Assembly: GCA_016720595.1 (NCBI GenBank)
Contig: JADKKI010000001.1
Span: forward strand, 434,001-498,000
From: Myxococcales bacterium
GTDB lineage: Bacteria; Myxococcota_A; Polyangia; Haliangiales; Haliangiaceae
DNA length: 64,000 nucleotides
Direction: 5' to 3'
In this document: positions 45,004-54,408 of the stretch, piece after piece
Position numbering within the stretch: position 1 is the first letter of the stretch
Layout: each line of letters starts with the position of its first letter
Made by a program: the position numbers and the translations under genes
The notes under the pieces: model-generated
What the model was told of the DNA's origin: nothing
Database searches by the model: none
Seen by the model: only the letters and a program-made list of their open reading frames with translations

Positions 45004-46876
45004 ATGTTCGTCGATCCCACTCGTGGGCGATCGCAGGGGTTCGCCCTTGCCGCCGCAGCCAGTGTTCTTGCGCTGGGGGCGTGTACCGACCCCGAGCAGA
45101 ACACTGATCTCCGACCCAGCGGTCCTCCAGAGGTCCTGGCCGTGCTCGTGATGAACGATGCCGCCGGACAGGTCGTCGAGCAGGCAACGTACTGCAAGCC
45201 CAACGACGAGAAGCGCCCACAGCGCGTGGGTCTCCCGGACTTCACCGCGCGTGACATCTGTCCCGCGGATCTGTCCAAGGGAGCCGACGAGGTCACCAAC
45301 GCCTATCCCGACGGCTGGTACGTCCGGATCGTGTTCGACGAGCTGCTCGATCCCAGCATCGAGGAGCTGACCGAGATCAAGGACCCGGAGACCGGTGAAG
45401 GCACCGATGTGTTCGAGGGTTCGATCGCGAACACGCAGCCCGTGAAGCTCGAATGCGAGAGCATTGGCGGCGGGTTCGTCGAGGTCGATTACGACGGCTA
45501 CTACTCGCCATCGGGCAACAACGTGACGTGGCCGCTCGGCCCGTCGCTCGTGATCAAGCCGCTCGAGCCGAAGTCGGTCGCGACCAACAAGGCCTGCCGC
45601 GTGACGATCAACGACAACGTCGTCGACAAGAGCGGCAACAAGGTGCCGTCCGATCAGCGGACGCCCTTCACCTTCAAGATCGCCCCGATCCAGGTAATCG
45701 CGCTCGATCCCGCGGACGATCCGATGGGCTCGGGCCCGATCGATCCATTCGTGATCTACGGCAACGGCGACAACGTCTACGTTCAGTTCAACACCGAGGT
45801 CGACTCGGGTTCGTTCTGTGACGACGGCGCAGCGATGGACGAGTGCGAGTTCGGCTTCACCCCCGAGGTTGGCGAGTGCAGCACCGCACCGGCCGCCGGT
45901 GGCGCCACGGCGTGCGAGGTCTCGAAGAACGGCGCGGACTGCCCGACCGCCGGCGATACCTGCGACTTCGCGGGCGCGGACTTCTTCCCGCTCGCCCTCA
46001 ATGGAGCCTGCCCCGCCGAGTACGCCTCGGCCTCAACACGCCGATCCAGGGCGGCAAGGCATACACGTTCTCGCTGCTCGCCGGCCACAAGCTCAAGGAT
46101 CGCTGCGGCCAGGAGACCACGTTCAGCGCGCCGCCGCCGGACGACCTCCAGTCGACCCGTTTCACCACCAAGCGCGCTCGCGCCGGACCATCGTCCGGCC
46201 CTGGCGACCACGTCGCCGATGCGCAAGCTGGCGATCAACTTCAACAACGTGGTCGATGTCGCGAGCCTCGATCCGAGCGAGTACACGCTGACCCCGGCCC
46301 TGGCGAACGCCACCGTCACCTCCAGCGGACGGCGACATCTTCCTCGCCGGCAACTACGCGTCCGACACCACGTACACCTTCACGCTCAAGAGCGGCGCCA
46401 AGGTTCGTGACTACTACGGCGCGGAAGTCACCCTCCCGGCCGACCGCACGGTCACCTGGAAGACCCAGCCGGCCCTGACGGTGACCTCGTCACCGGCCGA
46501 TCTGGCCACCGTCACCAAGCTGGCCACGACCTCGCTGGTCGGCGCCACGTTCACCTTCAACCAGGCGAAATGACCCGCTTCGAGCCTGACGGCGGCGGAC
46601 TTCACCTTCGTCAATGCGCAGGGCGCGGGTCGGTCAACGCTGACCACCTCGGTCGGGAGACGTTCCCGCACGGCTGGTGCGAACTGCACCGCCACGTCGC
46701 TGACCTGCTCGCTCGGCATCCGTGCGGACCTACCGCCGGGGGACTACACGTTCACGCTCAAGGCCGGTGCACAGATCACCGACAAGCTGGCGACGCCCAC
46801 GGTCTACACGCAGGAGACCGACAAGGTCATCCACTTCACCGTCAAGGCGCCGGTTGCGCCCATCCAGTGCCTCTAG
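45004..46876 (+). CDS. Ig-like-domain lipoprotein; several frame breaks
   Basis: The N-terminus is sound: a signal ending in VLALGAC, then a continuous frame to about 46020 with beta-domain segments (WYVRIVFDELLDPSIEEL, CRVTINDNVVDKSGNKVPSD, NVYVQFNTEVDSGSFC). It then continues as GLNTPIQGGKAYTFSLLAG in another frame, returns to the first at MRKLAINFNNVVDVASLDPS, and shifts again at about 46327 to GDIFLAGNYASDTTYTFTLK. An in-frame TGA lies at 46571, after which the same frame runs on through LTAADFTFVNAQGAG and GDYTFTLKAGAQITDK to the TAG at 46874. The repeated F-x-x-x-V/L-D and Y-T-F-x-L-K elements are SbsA/BIg-like Ig domains. The breaks are probably sequence errors. The stop overlaps the ribosome site of the TonB receptor. 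Confidence 0.7.
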
Positions 46877-46886
46877 GAGCATGACC

Positions 46887-49800
46887 ATGAAAACCATCAT
46901 CAAGTCATTCATGGCCGCGGCCCTCCTCGTGGGAGGCGGCTCTCTCATCGAAGCGCCGGTCGCTCACGCCCAGGGCGCCACCGTCGGTAGCCTCCGCGGA
47001 GCGATCCGCGACAAGGCCACCGGCGAGGCTGCCGTCGGCGCCACCGTCGTCGCGACCTCGCCGTCCCTCCAGGGCGAGCAGGTCGTCATCACCGAGGATG
47101 GAGGCCAGTACTTCATCACCTCGCTGCCGCCGGGCAACTACGTGCTCACCGTCTATTACAACGACGCCACGTTCTCGCGTGGCAACGTGGTGATCCAGGT
47201 CGGCAAGGAAGCCGTCGTCAACGTCACCGTCGATTCGGCGGCGTCCACGGGTAAGCCCAAGGGCGAGGTCATCGAGATCAAGGGCACGGCCCCGATCGTC
47301 GATCAGGGCTCGACCAAGACCGGCATGACGATCGGCGACGACTACACGCGCAACATCCCGACCGGCCGCACGTTCGGCGCGGTCGTCGGCCAGGCGGCCG
47401 GCGCGCAGTCTGACAACTACGGCATCTCGTTCGCGGGCGCGACGTCCGGCGAGAACACGTACATCGTCGAGGGCATCAACACGACGGACACCGGCTTCGG
47501 TGGCATCGCGTCGAACCTCCCGAACGAGTTCATCTCGGAGACCGAGGTCATCACCGGCGGGTACAACGCAGAGTACGGTCGCGCCACGGGCGGCATCGTC
47601 AACGTCGTGACCAAGCAGGGCTCCAACGAGTTCCGCGGCTCGGTGTTCTCGTACGTCCAGCCGGGCACCCTGATCTCCGACGCCAAGACGATCCAGCGCG
47701 AAGGCGGCTCGATCGACAGCCAGAACAACCTCGACTATCGCTACGACATCGGCGCCGAGCTCGGCGGCCCGATCCTCAAGGACAAGCTGTGGTTCCACGT
47801 CGGGTTCAACCCGTCGATCTCGCACTACACGGCGCAGCGGCTGGTCCAGACCCAGGTCGATGACAACGGCGACGGCGTGCCGGACGTCGATCCGAACACC
47901 GGCTTCACCGTCCACAAGGAGATCGCGTCGAGCGACATCCCGCAGGACTTCAAGACCTACTTCTTCACCGCGAAGGTCAACGGGGCGGTCAACCAGAACA
48001 ACCAGTTCCAGGTCTCGTTCTTCGGCAACCCGCGCTCGGCGCAGGACGTGTTCACGATCACCCGCAATCCGGCGCAGACGCGCTGGAAGTACGATGACGG
48101 CGCGTACGACGTCGCCGGCAAGTGGACGTCGAAGTTCAACAAGGGCGCCACCCAGCTCGACGCGGTGCTCGGCTACCACCGTGGGTTCACCACGGAGAAG
48201 CCGTTCAACTCGTCGCAGAACGTCCCGACGATCTTCTACAACTACGAGCGCTCGCTCAGCGACTTCGCGGATCTCGAGGGCTCGCAGATCTCGGCGTGCG
48301 ACGACACCAGCCCGAACGATCCGTACCCGATGATCCGGAACTGCCCGGTCACGGCGTACACGGAGCAGGGCCTCTCGCTGCTCGAGAAGAAGGTCAACGA
48401 CCGGACCTCGGCGGCGATCTCGCTCACGCACCGCCAGAAGCTCGGCCCCACGGGCTTCCACGTGTTCAAGGCCGGCGTCGACGTCGAGTTCGCGGGCTAC
48501 AGCTCGAACACCGCGTACTCGGGTGGCGCGCGGTACCGCCGCTCGGCGAACACCGCGACCGGCGCGCCGGGCCGCTGGCAGCTCCGCGAGTTCTTCAAGT
48601 TCTCGCGGAACCTCACCACGGAGGAGGCGATGGACCCCTCCGCCGTGGCGCTCACGCAGGGTCAGTCGCTGTGCGCGAATGACCAGGCGATCTGCGAGCG
48701 CGCGGATCAGCTCAACGCGGACACCAACAACCGCAACATCGGCGCGTACCTCCAGGACACCTGGCAGATCAAGCCGAACCTCACGCTCAACGCCGGCATC
48801 CGGTGGGAGCAGCAGATCGGCTACGCGTCGGATCAGCTCGCCGGCACCACCACGCCGGAGGGCGAGGTCGTCCCCGACGAGGCATACAAGCTGAACAACC
48901 TGCTCGCGCCGCGCATCGGCTTCATCTTCGACCCGACCAAGGAAGGTAAGTCGAAGCTGTTCGGCCACTACGGCCGGTTCTACGAGAACGTCCCGATGGA
49001 TCTCAACGTCCGCGCGTTCGGCGGCGAGATCACGAACTTCACGTCGATCAACCAGAGCCGGTTCACCCCGACCAACGGTGGCTACGATCCGAACTGCGAC
49101 GTCGACCACGGCAGCACCGACATCGTCAAGAAGCTCGACATGTGCCAGGACCGCCTCCAGCAGGCGATCCTCGGCGGTGGCATCGAGTTCGTCTCGCCCG
49201 GCATGAAGGGCCAGCGCACGGACGAGATCATCCTCGGCGCAGAGTACGAGTTCATGGCGGACTTCAAGGCGGGCGCCACGTTCCAGCACCGCACGCTGCC
49301 GATCGTCATCGAGGACATCTCGGTCGACGGCGGCAACAACTACCTCATCACGAACCCGGGTCAAAACTTCGACGGAGAGGCCGACAAGCTGCTCGCCCAG
49401 GCGATGAAGCTCCAGGCGTCCTCGGATCCGAAGGAGGTCGCGCTGGGTGATCTGTATGCGAGCCGCGCGAACCAGATGTACTACGTGAAGAACCTCGAGA
49501 AGCCGGTGCGCAACTACGACGCGCTCCAGCTGACCGTGACGCAGCGCCCGACCAAGGCGTCGCTCCTCATGGCCTCGTACACGTTCTCGCAGTCGAAGGG
49601 TAACTACCCGGGTCTGTTCTCGACCGAGACCGGCCAGAACGATCCGAACATCACGTCGCTGTACGACCTCCCCGACCTGATGGCGAACCGCTACGGTCCG
49701 CTCGGCCTCGATCGTCCGCACAACGTCAAGGTCGACGGGTTCTACCAGTTCGATCTCAAGACGGCGGGCGTCCTGACCGCGGGCGGTAGCTTCCGCGCGC

Positions 49801-50237
49801 AGTCCGGCATCGCGCACAACGTGCTCGGCGCCTCGCAGCACCCGGGCTACGGCTCGGGCGAGTCGTACCTCCTGCCGCGCGGCGCGGCGACCCGGTCGCC
49901 CGTGACCTCGCAGCTCGATATCCGTGTGGCCTACGGCTACAAGATCAACAAGCACACGATGCTCGAGGGCTTCGTCAACGTGTTCAACCTGTTCAACCAG
50001 CAGGACCAGCTCAACGTCGACGAGAACTACACGCAGGACTTCGTGAACCCGATCCTCGGTGGTGACCCCGAGGACCTGAAGCACGTGAAGACCCTCGACG
50101 AGGTCTCGGGCGCCGAGATCAACGCCTCGCCGATCAAGAACAAGAACTACAACCACACCGGGACCAGCAACGCGACCATCACCGGCGCCCAGCAGGCTCC
50201 GCGCGCGGTGCAGCTCGGGTTCCGGCTGACGTTCTAG
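46887..50237 (+). CDS. TonB-dependent receptor with N-terminal carboxypeptidase-regulatory-like domain
   Basis: 1,116 residues. A Sec signal (IIKSFMAAALLVGGGSLIEA) is followed by an Ig-like CarboxypepD_reg domain (GSLRGAIRDKATGEAAVGATV, YFITSLPPGNYVLTVYY). A plug domain (NIPTGRTFGAVVGQAAG, YIVEGINTTDTGFGG, EVITGGYNAEYGRATGGIVNV) and a large barrel come next, ending RAVQLGFRLTF with a terminal F. Such OmpA-like TonB receptors import bulky substrates or serve in surface transport. AGGAG at 46875-46879 is seven bases before the ATG at 46887, and the same sequence contains the upstream stop codon; an ATG two codons earlier is too close to it. A terminator follows at 50261. Confidence 0.93.
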   Translation: MKTIIKSFMAAALLVGGGSLIEAPVAHAQGATVGSLRGAIRDKATGEAAVGATVVATSPSLQGEQVVITEDGGQYFITSLPPGNYVLTVYYNDATFSRGNVVIQVGKEAVVNVTVDSAASTGKPKGEVIEIKGTAPIVDQGSTKTGMTIGDDYTRNIPTGRTFGAVVGQAAGAQSDNYGISFAGATSGENTYIVEGINTTDTGFGGIASNLPNEFISETEVITGGYNAEYGRATGGIVNVVTKQGSNEFRGSVFSYVQPGTLISDAKTIQREGGSIDSQNNLDYRYDIGAELGGPILKDKLWFHVGFNPSISHYTAQRLVQTQVDDNGDGVPDVDPNTGFTVHKEIASSDIPQDFKTYFFTAKVNGAVNQNNQFQVSFFGNPRSAQDVFTITRNPAQTRWKYDDGAYDVAGKWTSKFNKGATQLDAVLGYHRGFTTEKPFNSSQNVPTIFYNYERSLSDFADLEGSQISACDDTSPNDPYPMIRNCPVTAYTEQGLSLLEKKVNDRTSAAISLTHRQKLGPTGFHVFKAGVDVEFAGYSSNTAYSGGARYRRSANTATGAPGRWQLREFFKFSRNLTTEEAMDPSAVALTQGQSLCANDQAICERADQLNADTNNRNIGAYLQDTWQIKPNLTLNAGIRWEQQIGYASDQLAGTTTPEGEVVPDEAYKLNNLLAPRIGFIFDPTKEGKSKLFGHYGRFYENVPMDLNVRAFGGEITNFTSINQSRFTPTNGGYDPNCDVDHGSTDIVKKLDMCQDRLQQAILGGGIEFVSPGMKGQRTDEIILGAEYEFMADFKAGATFQHRTLPIVIEDISVDGGNNYLITNPGQNFDGEADKLLAQAMKLQASSDPKEVALGDLYASRANQMYYVKNLEKPVRNYDALQLTVTQRPTKASLLMASYTFSQSKGNYPGLFSTETGQNDPNITSLYDLPDLMANRYGPLGLDRPHNVKVDGFYQFDLKTAGVLTAGGSFRAQSGIAHNVLGASQHPGYGSGESYLLPRGAATRSPVTSQLDIRVAYGYKINKHTMLEGFVNVFNLFNQQDQLNVDENYTQDFVNPILGGDPEDLKHVKTLDEVSGAEINASPIKNKNYNHTGTSNATITGAQQAPRAVQLGFRLTF

Positions 50238-50260
50238 ACCCCGACGTTCTTGGGTGAAAA

Positions 50261-50293
50261 AGGGCCTGGGAAACCAGGCCCTTACGTTTTTTC
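50261..50293 (+). terminator. Intrinsic terminator after the TonB receptor
   Basis: AAGGGCCTGG-GAAA-CCAGGCCCTT is a perfect 10-bp stem with a GNRA-type loop, followed by ACG and six T. Confidence 0.9.
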
Positions 50294-50348
50294 GGGACGG
50301 CCACCGCCAGTAGATCGAACCACCATCATGGCGCGTTCATAGACCTCC

Positions 50349-51413
50349 ATGGACATCCGGTTTGGCGATCACGCGTCGTTCCACAAGGCAGCCCTCGGCA
50401 TGGTCGGCGGCTCCGCTCTCCTCGGACTGGCCCTTCACCCGGTGACCCCGCTGGCGCCGATCGCGGGTGGCATCCTCGGCATCGCGGCCGGCGCCGCCTG
50501 GGCGCACGGCAAGGCGACCTGGCGGATGGCCGCCGCGGGCGCCGCGGTGATCCCGCTGTTCGCGCTCTCGCCGAGCTGGCCGATGCTGGCGGGGGTGGGC
50601 TCGATGCTCGCGCTCGGGCTCGCGATCGGTGGGCCGCGCGGCGTGCGCGGCGCGGTGAGCGTAGCGCTCGGTGCCATGACCGCGCTCGTGGCCATGTGGT
50701 GCGCACTGCGGATCGATGGCGCGAACCAGACCGCGCAGTGGCCGCTGTGGGTGAAGCACGCGACGAGCGCCGCTGCGATGGGCATGGTCGGCGTCCTCGC
50801 GATGCTCCCGCGCCACCTGAAGCTCGCGCTCGATCCGGTGCAGGCCGCGCTGCGGAAGCTGCCGAGCTCGCTCGACGCCGAAGTTCGCAACCTGTGCGAT
50901 CGCTCGGTCGCGATCTGGGACTCCACGAAGGACCGCCTGTCCGACACCGACCCCGGCAAGAACCTCGTCCGCGATGGCGTGCTCAAGACCATCGAGGTCG
51001 CCGCCAAGAGCGCGGACGTCAAGCTGACGGGCGCCAACGACACCGAGCTCACCGCCCGCATGGAGGAGCTCGACAAGCGGATCGCCGCGGCGACCGACGC
51101 CGAGGTCAAGACCCAGTACACCTCGGCGCGCGCCGCTCTCGATGACCAGCGCCGCTATCGCGCGCAGATCCGCCAGGGTCGCGAGCGCGTGGTCGCCCGG
51201 ATGCACAACCACGTCGCGGCGCTCGAGAAGTTCCAGCTCGCCGCCACCGGGCTCGAGGCCCAGCGCGTTGCCGCCAGTGGCGCGACCAAGCAGCTCGACG
51301 AGCTCTCGCAGGAGGTCGCCGCGAGCGGCGAGGCGCTGGCGGAGATGGAGCTCGGGCTCGCCGCGAGTGATCCCGCGACCGCCGCCCCGGTGACGGCGAC
51401 CGCCGAAGCCTGA
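50349..51413 (+). CDS. Inner-membrane protein with cytoplasmic coiled coil
   Basis: 354 residues. Residues 1-165 contain about five or six hydrophobic helices (LGMVGGSALLGLALHP, IAGGILGIAAGAAWA, AAAGAAVIPLFAL, MLAGVGSMLALGLAIGG, AVSVALGAMTALVAMW, AAAMGMVGVLAML). The rest is soluble, charged and helical, with coiled-coil segments (LTARMEELDKRIAAATD, DELSQEVAASGEALAEMEL). No transporter or enzyme motif was recognised. It stands alone between two terminators, so it is a monocistronic unit. Confidence 0.7.
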   Translation: MDIRFGDHASFHKAALGMVGGSALLGLALHPVTPLAPIAGGILGIAAGAAWAHGKATWRMAAAGAAVIPLFALSPSWPMLAGVGSMLALGLAIGGPRGVRGAVSVALGAMTALVAMWCALRIDGANQTAQWPLWVKHATSAAAMGMVGVLAMLPRHLKLALDPVQAALRKLPSSLDAEVRNLCDRSVAIWDSTKDRLSDTDPGKNLVRDGVLKTIEVAAKSADVKLTGANDTELTARMEELDKRIAAATDAEVKTQYTSARAALDDQRRYRAQIRQGRERVVARMHNHVAALEKFQLAATGLEAQRVAASGATKQLDELSQEVAASGEALAEMELGLAASDPATAAPVTATAEA

Positions 51414-51435
51414 ACCAACCCCGGAAGTCCCGCAG

Positions 51436-51459
51436 CACCCGCATCGTCGCGGGTGTTTT
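51436..51459 (+). terminator. Intrinsic terminator
   Basis: CACCCGC (51436-51442) pairs with GCGGGTG (51449-51455) around ATCGTC and is followed by TTTT. Confidence 0.75.
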
Positions 51460-51580
51460 GCAGTTTCGGGCGTTTTGCCCCGCTGAATATCCACGAGTTG
51501 GCGGCCGTCGGACCCGAGCAGGTAACCTGCGGGGGCCCATCGGCCACTTCTGATAGGCTGGCACACTCGTAGGAGGAAGC

Positions 51581-52529
51581 ATGCGTCTCGCCCGGATCCT
51601 GTTCGCGCTCGGTACCTTGGTCGCGGTCCCCGCCGTCTCGTTCGCGGAGGACGCGGACGCCTATTACAAGCAGGGGCTCGCCTACAAGCAGCAGGGCAAG
51701 AACGACGACGCCATCTCGGCGCTCGAGAAGGCCGTGGCCGCCAACCCCAAGCACGGGATGGCGTGGTCGTCGCTGGGCAACCTGTACAAGCAGAAGGGCG
51801 ACATCACCAAGGCCGTCGCGGCCTACGAGGCGGCGACGGCGGTGATCAAGAAGGACAAGGTCCTGTGGTCGAACCTCGGCATGGCGTACTACCGCGCCGG
51901 CGAGAAGCTCGACAAGGACGCCAAGGCCAAGCAGATCGACAAGGCGATCGCCGCGCTCGAGCAGGGCAAGACGCTCGCGCCGAATGACGCCGAGATCCGC
52001 GGCAACCTCGGCACGATCAAGCGCCAGAAGGGTGACCTCCCAGGAGCTATCGCCGAGCTCGAGGTCGCGACCAAGAACAAGCCCGACGACGCGAACTACT
52101 GGAACAACCTCGGCGTCGCGTATCGGATGTCCAAGCGCGACGATGATGCGCTCAAGGCGTTCGAGAAGGCCGTCGCGATCTCGCCGAACGATCCGCAGCT
52201 CCACTTCAACCTGGGCGTGGTCTACCGCCGCAAGGAGGAGGTCGACAAGGCGATCGCGGAGTACGAGAAGGCGGTGGGGCTGCAGCCCGACTACGTCGAC
52301 GCCTGGTACGACCTCGGCCACGTCTACAAGGCCAACCACGAGAACGACAAGTCGATCAACGCGTTCCAGAAGTACCTCGACCTCAACAAGGGCAAGGATT
52401 CGCTGGGGCAGAAGAAGGCCGAGGAGGAGCTGGCGGGCATGGGCGGTGCGAAGGAAGGATCCCAAGAAGGATCCGCCCAAGGGCCCGAAGTCGGGCACGC
52501 CCAAGAAGCCGGTTCCCAACAAGAAGTAG
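51581..52529 (+). CDS. Periplasmic TPR-repeat protein; frame break near the end
   Basis: The signal RILFALGTLVAVPAVSFAED is followed by six or seven TPR units with the W/Y-x-x-L-G-x-x-Y and A-x-x-x-Y/F-E-K-A pattern (YYKQGLAYKQQGKNDDAIS, AWSSLGNLYKQKGDITKAV, YWNNLGVAYRMSKRDDDAL, HFNLGVVYRRKEEVDKAI, WYDLGHVYKANHENDKSI). Such solenoids scaffold protein complexes. After GMGGAKE the frame as given is unnatural; one base over it reads KKDPKKDPPKGPKSGTPK and stops at 52529, a lysine-proline tail. So a one-base insertion lies at about 52452. An ideal AGGAGG precedes the ATG. Confidence 0.85.
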
Positions 52530-52569
52530 GTTCCCCGCGGGTCGGGTGGCGGGTGCTACGCTGGCAGAC

Positions 52570-53320
52570 ATGCGGATCAGCTGGCTCTCCGCCGAGGAGA
52601 TCGCCGCCGCCCGTGCCGCGTTGACGGCCGACGGGGCGACGTGGGACTCGCACTTCGTCCCCGAGTTCACGCTGCCACCCCAGCCTGCGGACTCCATGAT
52701 CCTCGACTGGGCCGGGACGCTCGAGCACGTGGCGCGCGCCGAGCGGGTCAGCCAGGTGGTGCGCGAGCTTGGGCTCGACGAGGCGCGGCGCCGGTTCGGC
52801 GCGGCGCCCGCCGCCATCGAGGCAGCGACCCTGGCCGCGGCCGCCCACGAGGGCGATGCGCTCGGGCTCCCCGAGGTGCTGGGCGTGCTCGAGCGGCCGA
52901 TCGACAACTACGTGTTCTACGCGCCGTTCCTCGAGCTGGCGATCTCGCTCGGGAAGCGTGATCTGGATCGAACCATCCCAGCGTACGAGCAGTTCGTCAC
53001 CGCCTATGCCTACGCCCTCGATCGCGTCCCCCACGGCGCCGAGCGGATCGGTGCGGTCAAGGACGGCCTGGCGGACTTCTATGTCAGCGCGGGCCGCACC
53101 GAGCGTGCCGAGGCGCTGTTCGAGCAGCGCCACGACGAGGACCAGGGGGATGTCGCCGTCGCGCTGTCCGCGAGCCGGGCGTTCCTCGCGGCGGGCGTCG
53201 TCAGCCACGCGGTGCGATGGCTCGGTGTAGGTGCGGCGCGTGCGTCGGCGCTCGGGCGCGAGGAGCCTAGCCCAGAAGCTGCGGGCGAAGCAAGAGTCCG
53301 TGCGCAAGCGCCTCAGCTGA
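52570..53320 (+). CDS. Helical repeat protein of unknown function; frame break near the end
   Basis: From ATG 52570 the protein is rich in helices (LSAEEIAAARAALTADGA, VVRELGLDEARRRFG) and contains TPR-like pairs (NYVFYAPFLELAISLGKRDL, TIPAYEQFVTAYAYALDRV, GLADFYVSAGRTERAEALFEQ). The given frame becomes implausible after AVRWLG. In another frame the sequence ends ARSLAQKLRAKQESVRKRLS with a stop at 53318-53320, a natural basic helix. The shift must fall between 53231 (just after an in-frame TAG at 53228) and about 53260. It starts 40 bp after the TPR gene and may be co-transcribed with it. Confidence 0.6.
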
Positions 53321-53468
53321 GCGATCGGGGCGTGGCGTCCGCGACCGGCGAGGCGTGGACGCTCACCGTGGTGGTCGGCGTAGCCTGTGGATCGACCATG
53401 GCGCGGCCGTCGGAGTCTGCAGCTCGCTGTCGGGCGACCTCGGCCCGGGCGTGGTGCTTGCTAAGGAC

Positions 53469-54356
53469 ATGTTGGGTCCCATGCTCAACTACAACCACCT
53501 CTACTACTTCCATGTGGCCGCCCTCGAGGGCTCGGTGGCCGCAGCTGCGGTGCGGCTCGGCGTGACGCAGCCGACCGTCAGTGAGCAGGTGAGGGCGCTC
53601 GAGCGCGCACTCGAGGTCTCGCTGTTCGAGCGCCAGTCGACGGGCCTCCGGCTGACCGAGGCAGGACGACTCGCCTTCGAGCACACGCAGGTGATGTTCC
53701 GCGCGAGCGAGCACCTTTCGGAGGCGCTGGGACACGGCCCGCGCGCGCTGCCGAAGACGTTGCGGATCGGCCTCTCCGGTGCGGTGGCGCGGACCACCAG
53801 CACCGATTTCTTGCTGCCGTTGCTCGAGCTCGAAGGGTGCATCCCTTCGATCCGCGCGGCAGACACGACCGAGCTACTGCGGGACCTGCGTGGTTCTGAG
53901 CTCGATCTCGTGCTGTGCGAGACCGAGCCACCCGAGGCCGGACGCCGCGGGCTCGAGATCGTTCAGCTCGCGACCATGACCTTGATCGCGGTGGGGCCGC
54001 CGTCGCTCGTCCTCGCGCCCGACTGGCAGGATGCGAAGCTCATCAACTATCGCGTGAGCTCCGCGCTGCGCTGGGATGTCGATGCGTACCTCGAGGCCAA
54101 GGGCCTGCGGCCGAGGCTGGTCGCCGAGAGCGACGATGCCCTGTTCCTGGTCGAGGCCGCGGCACACGCTGGCTATGTCACGTTCGTGCCGCGCTCGATC
54201 GCACGCGACGCGATCGCCAACGGTCGGCTGGGCGTGATCGCCGAGCTCGGTCCCTCGCACGCCGGGGTGTTCGCGCTGTATCAGGATGGCAGCTCTGCGG
54301 ACCTGGCGCGACGTGCCGTGCAGGTGCTGGTCACGCACCTCCGCGCCGTCGCCTGA
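53469..54356 (+). CDS. LysR-type transcriptional regulator (NhaR-like)
   Basis: About 295 residues. The winged helix-turn-helix is LNYNHLYYFHVAALEGSVAAAA, then LGVTQPTVSEQVRALE. The NYNHLYYF opening is characteristic of NhaR, which in E. coli responds to sodium and pH. The C-terminal ligand-binding part has the two Rossmann-like lobes (LRIGLSGAVART, LDLVLCETEP, LVAESDDALFLVEAAAHAGYV). ATG 53469 has AAGGA upstream; 53481 is an equally possible start. No divergently transcribed target adjoins it; radA follows 52 bp downstream. Confidence 0.88.
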   Translation: MLGPMLNYNHLYYFHVAALEGSVAAAAVRLGVTQPTVSEQVRALERALEVSLFERQSTGLRLTEAGRLAFEHTQVMFRASEHLSEALGHGPRALPKTLRIGLSGAVARTTSTDFLLPLLELEGCIPSIRAADTTELLRDLRGSELDLVLCETEPPEAGRRGLEIVQLATMTLIAVGPPSLVLAPDWQDAKLINYRVSSALRWDVDAYLEAKGLRPRLVAESDDALFLVEAAAHAGYVTFVPRSIARDAIANGRLGVIAELGPSHAGVFALYQDGSSADLARRAVQVLVTHLRAVA

Positions 54357-54408
54357 GCCGAGGGCCGTCCGATCGGTTCGTCACACCCGTCTGGTAAGAC
54401 CAGAGGGT

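Noticed and set aside
46905..50156. A 1,083-residue open frame opposite the TonB receptor
   Set aside because: Same antisense bias; composition dominated by R, V, L and D, no domain, and it lies fully inside the receptor gene.
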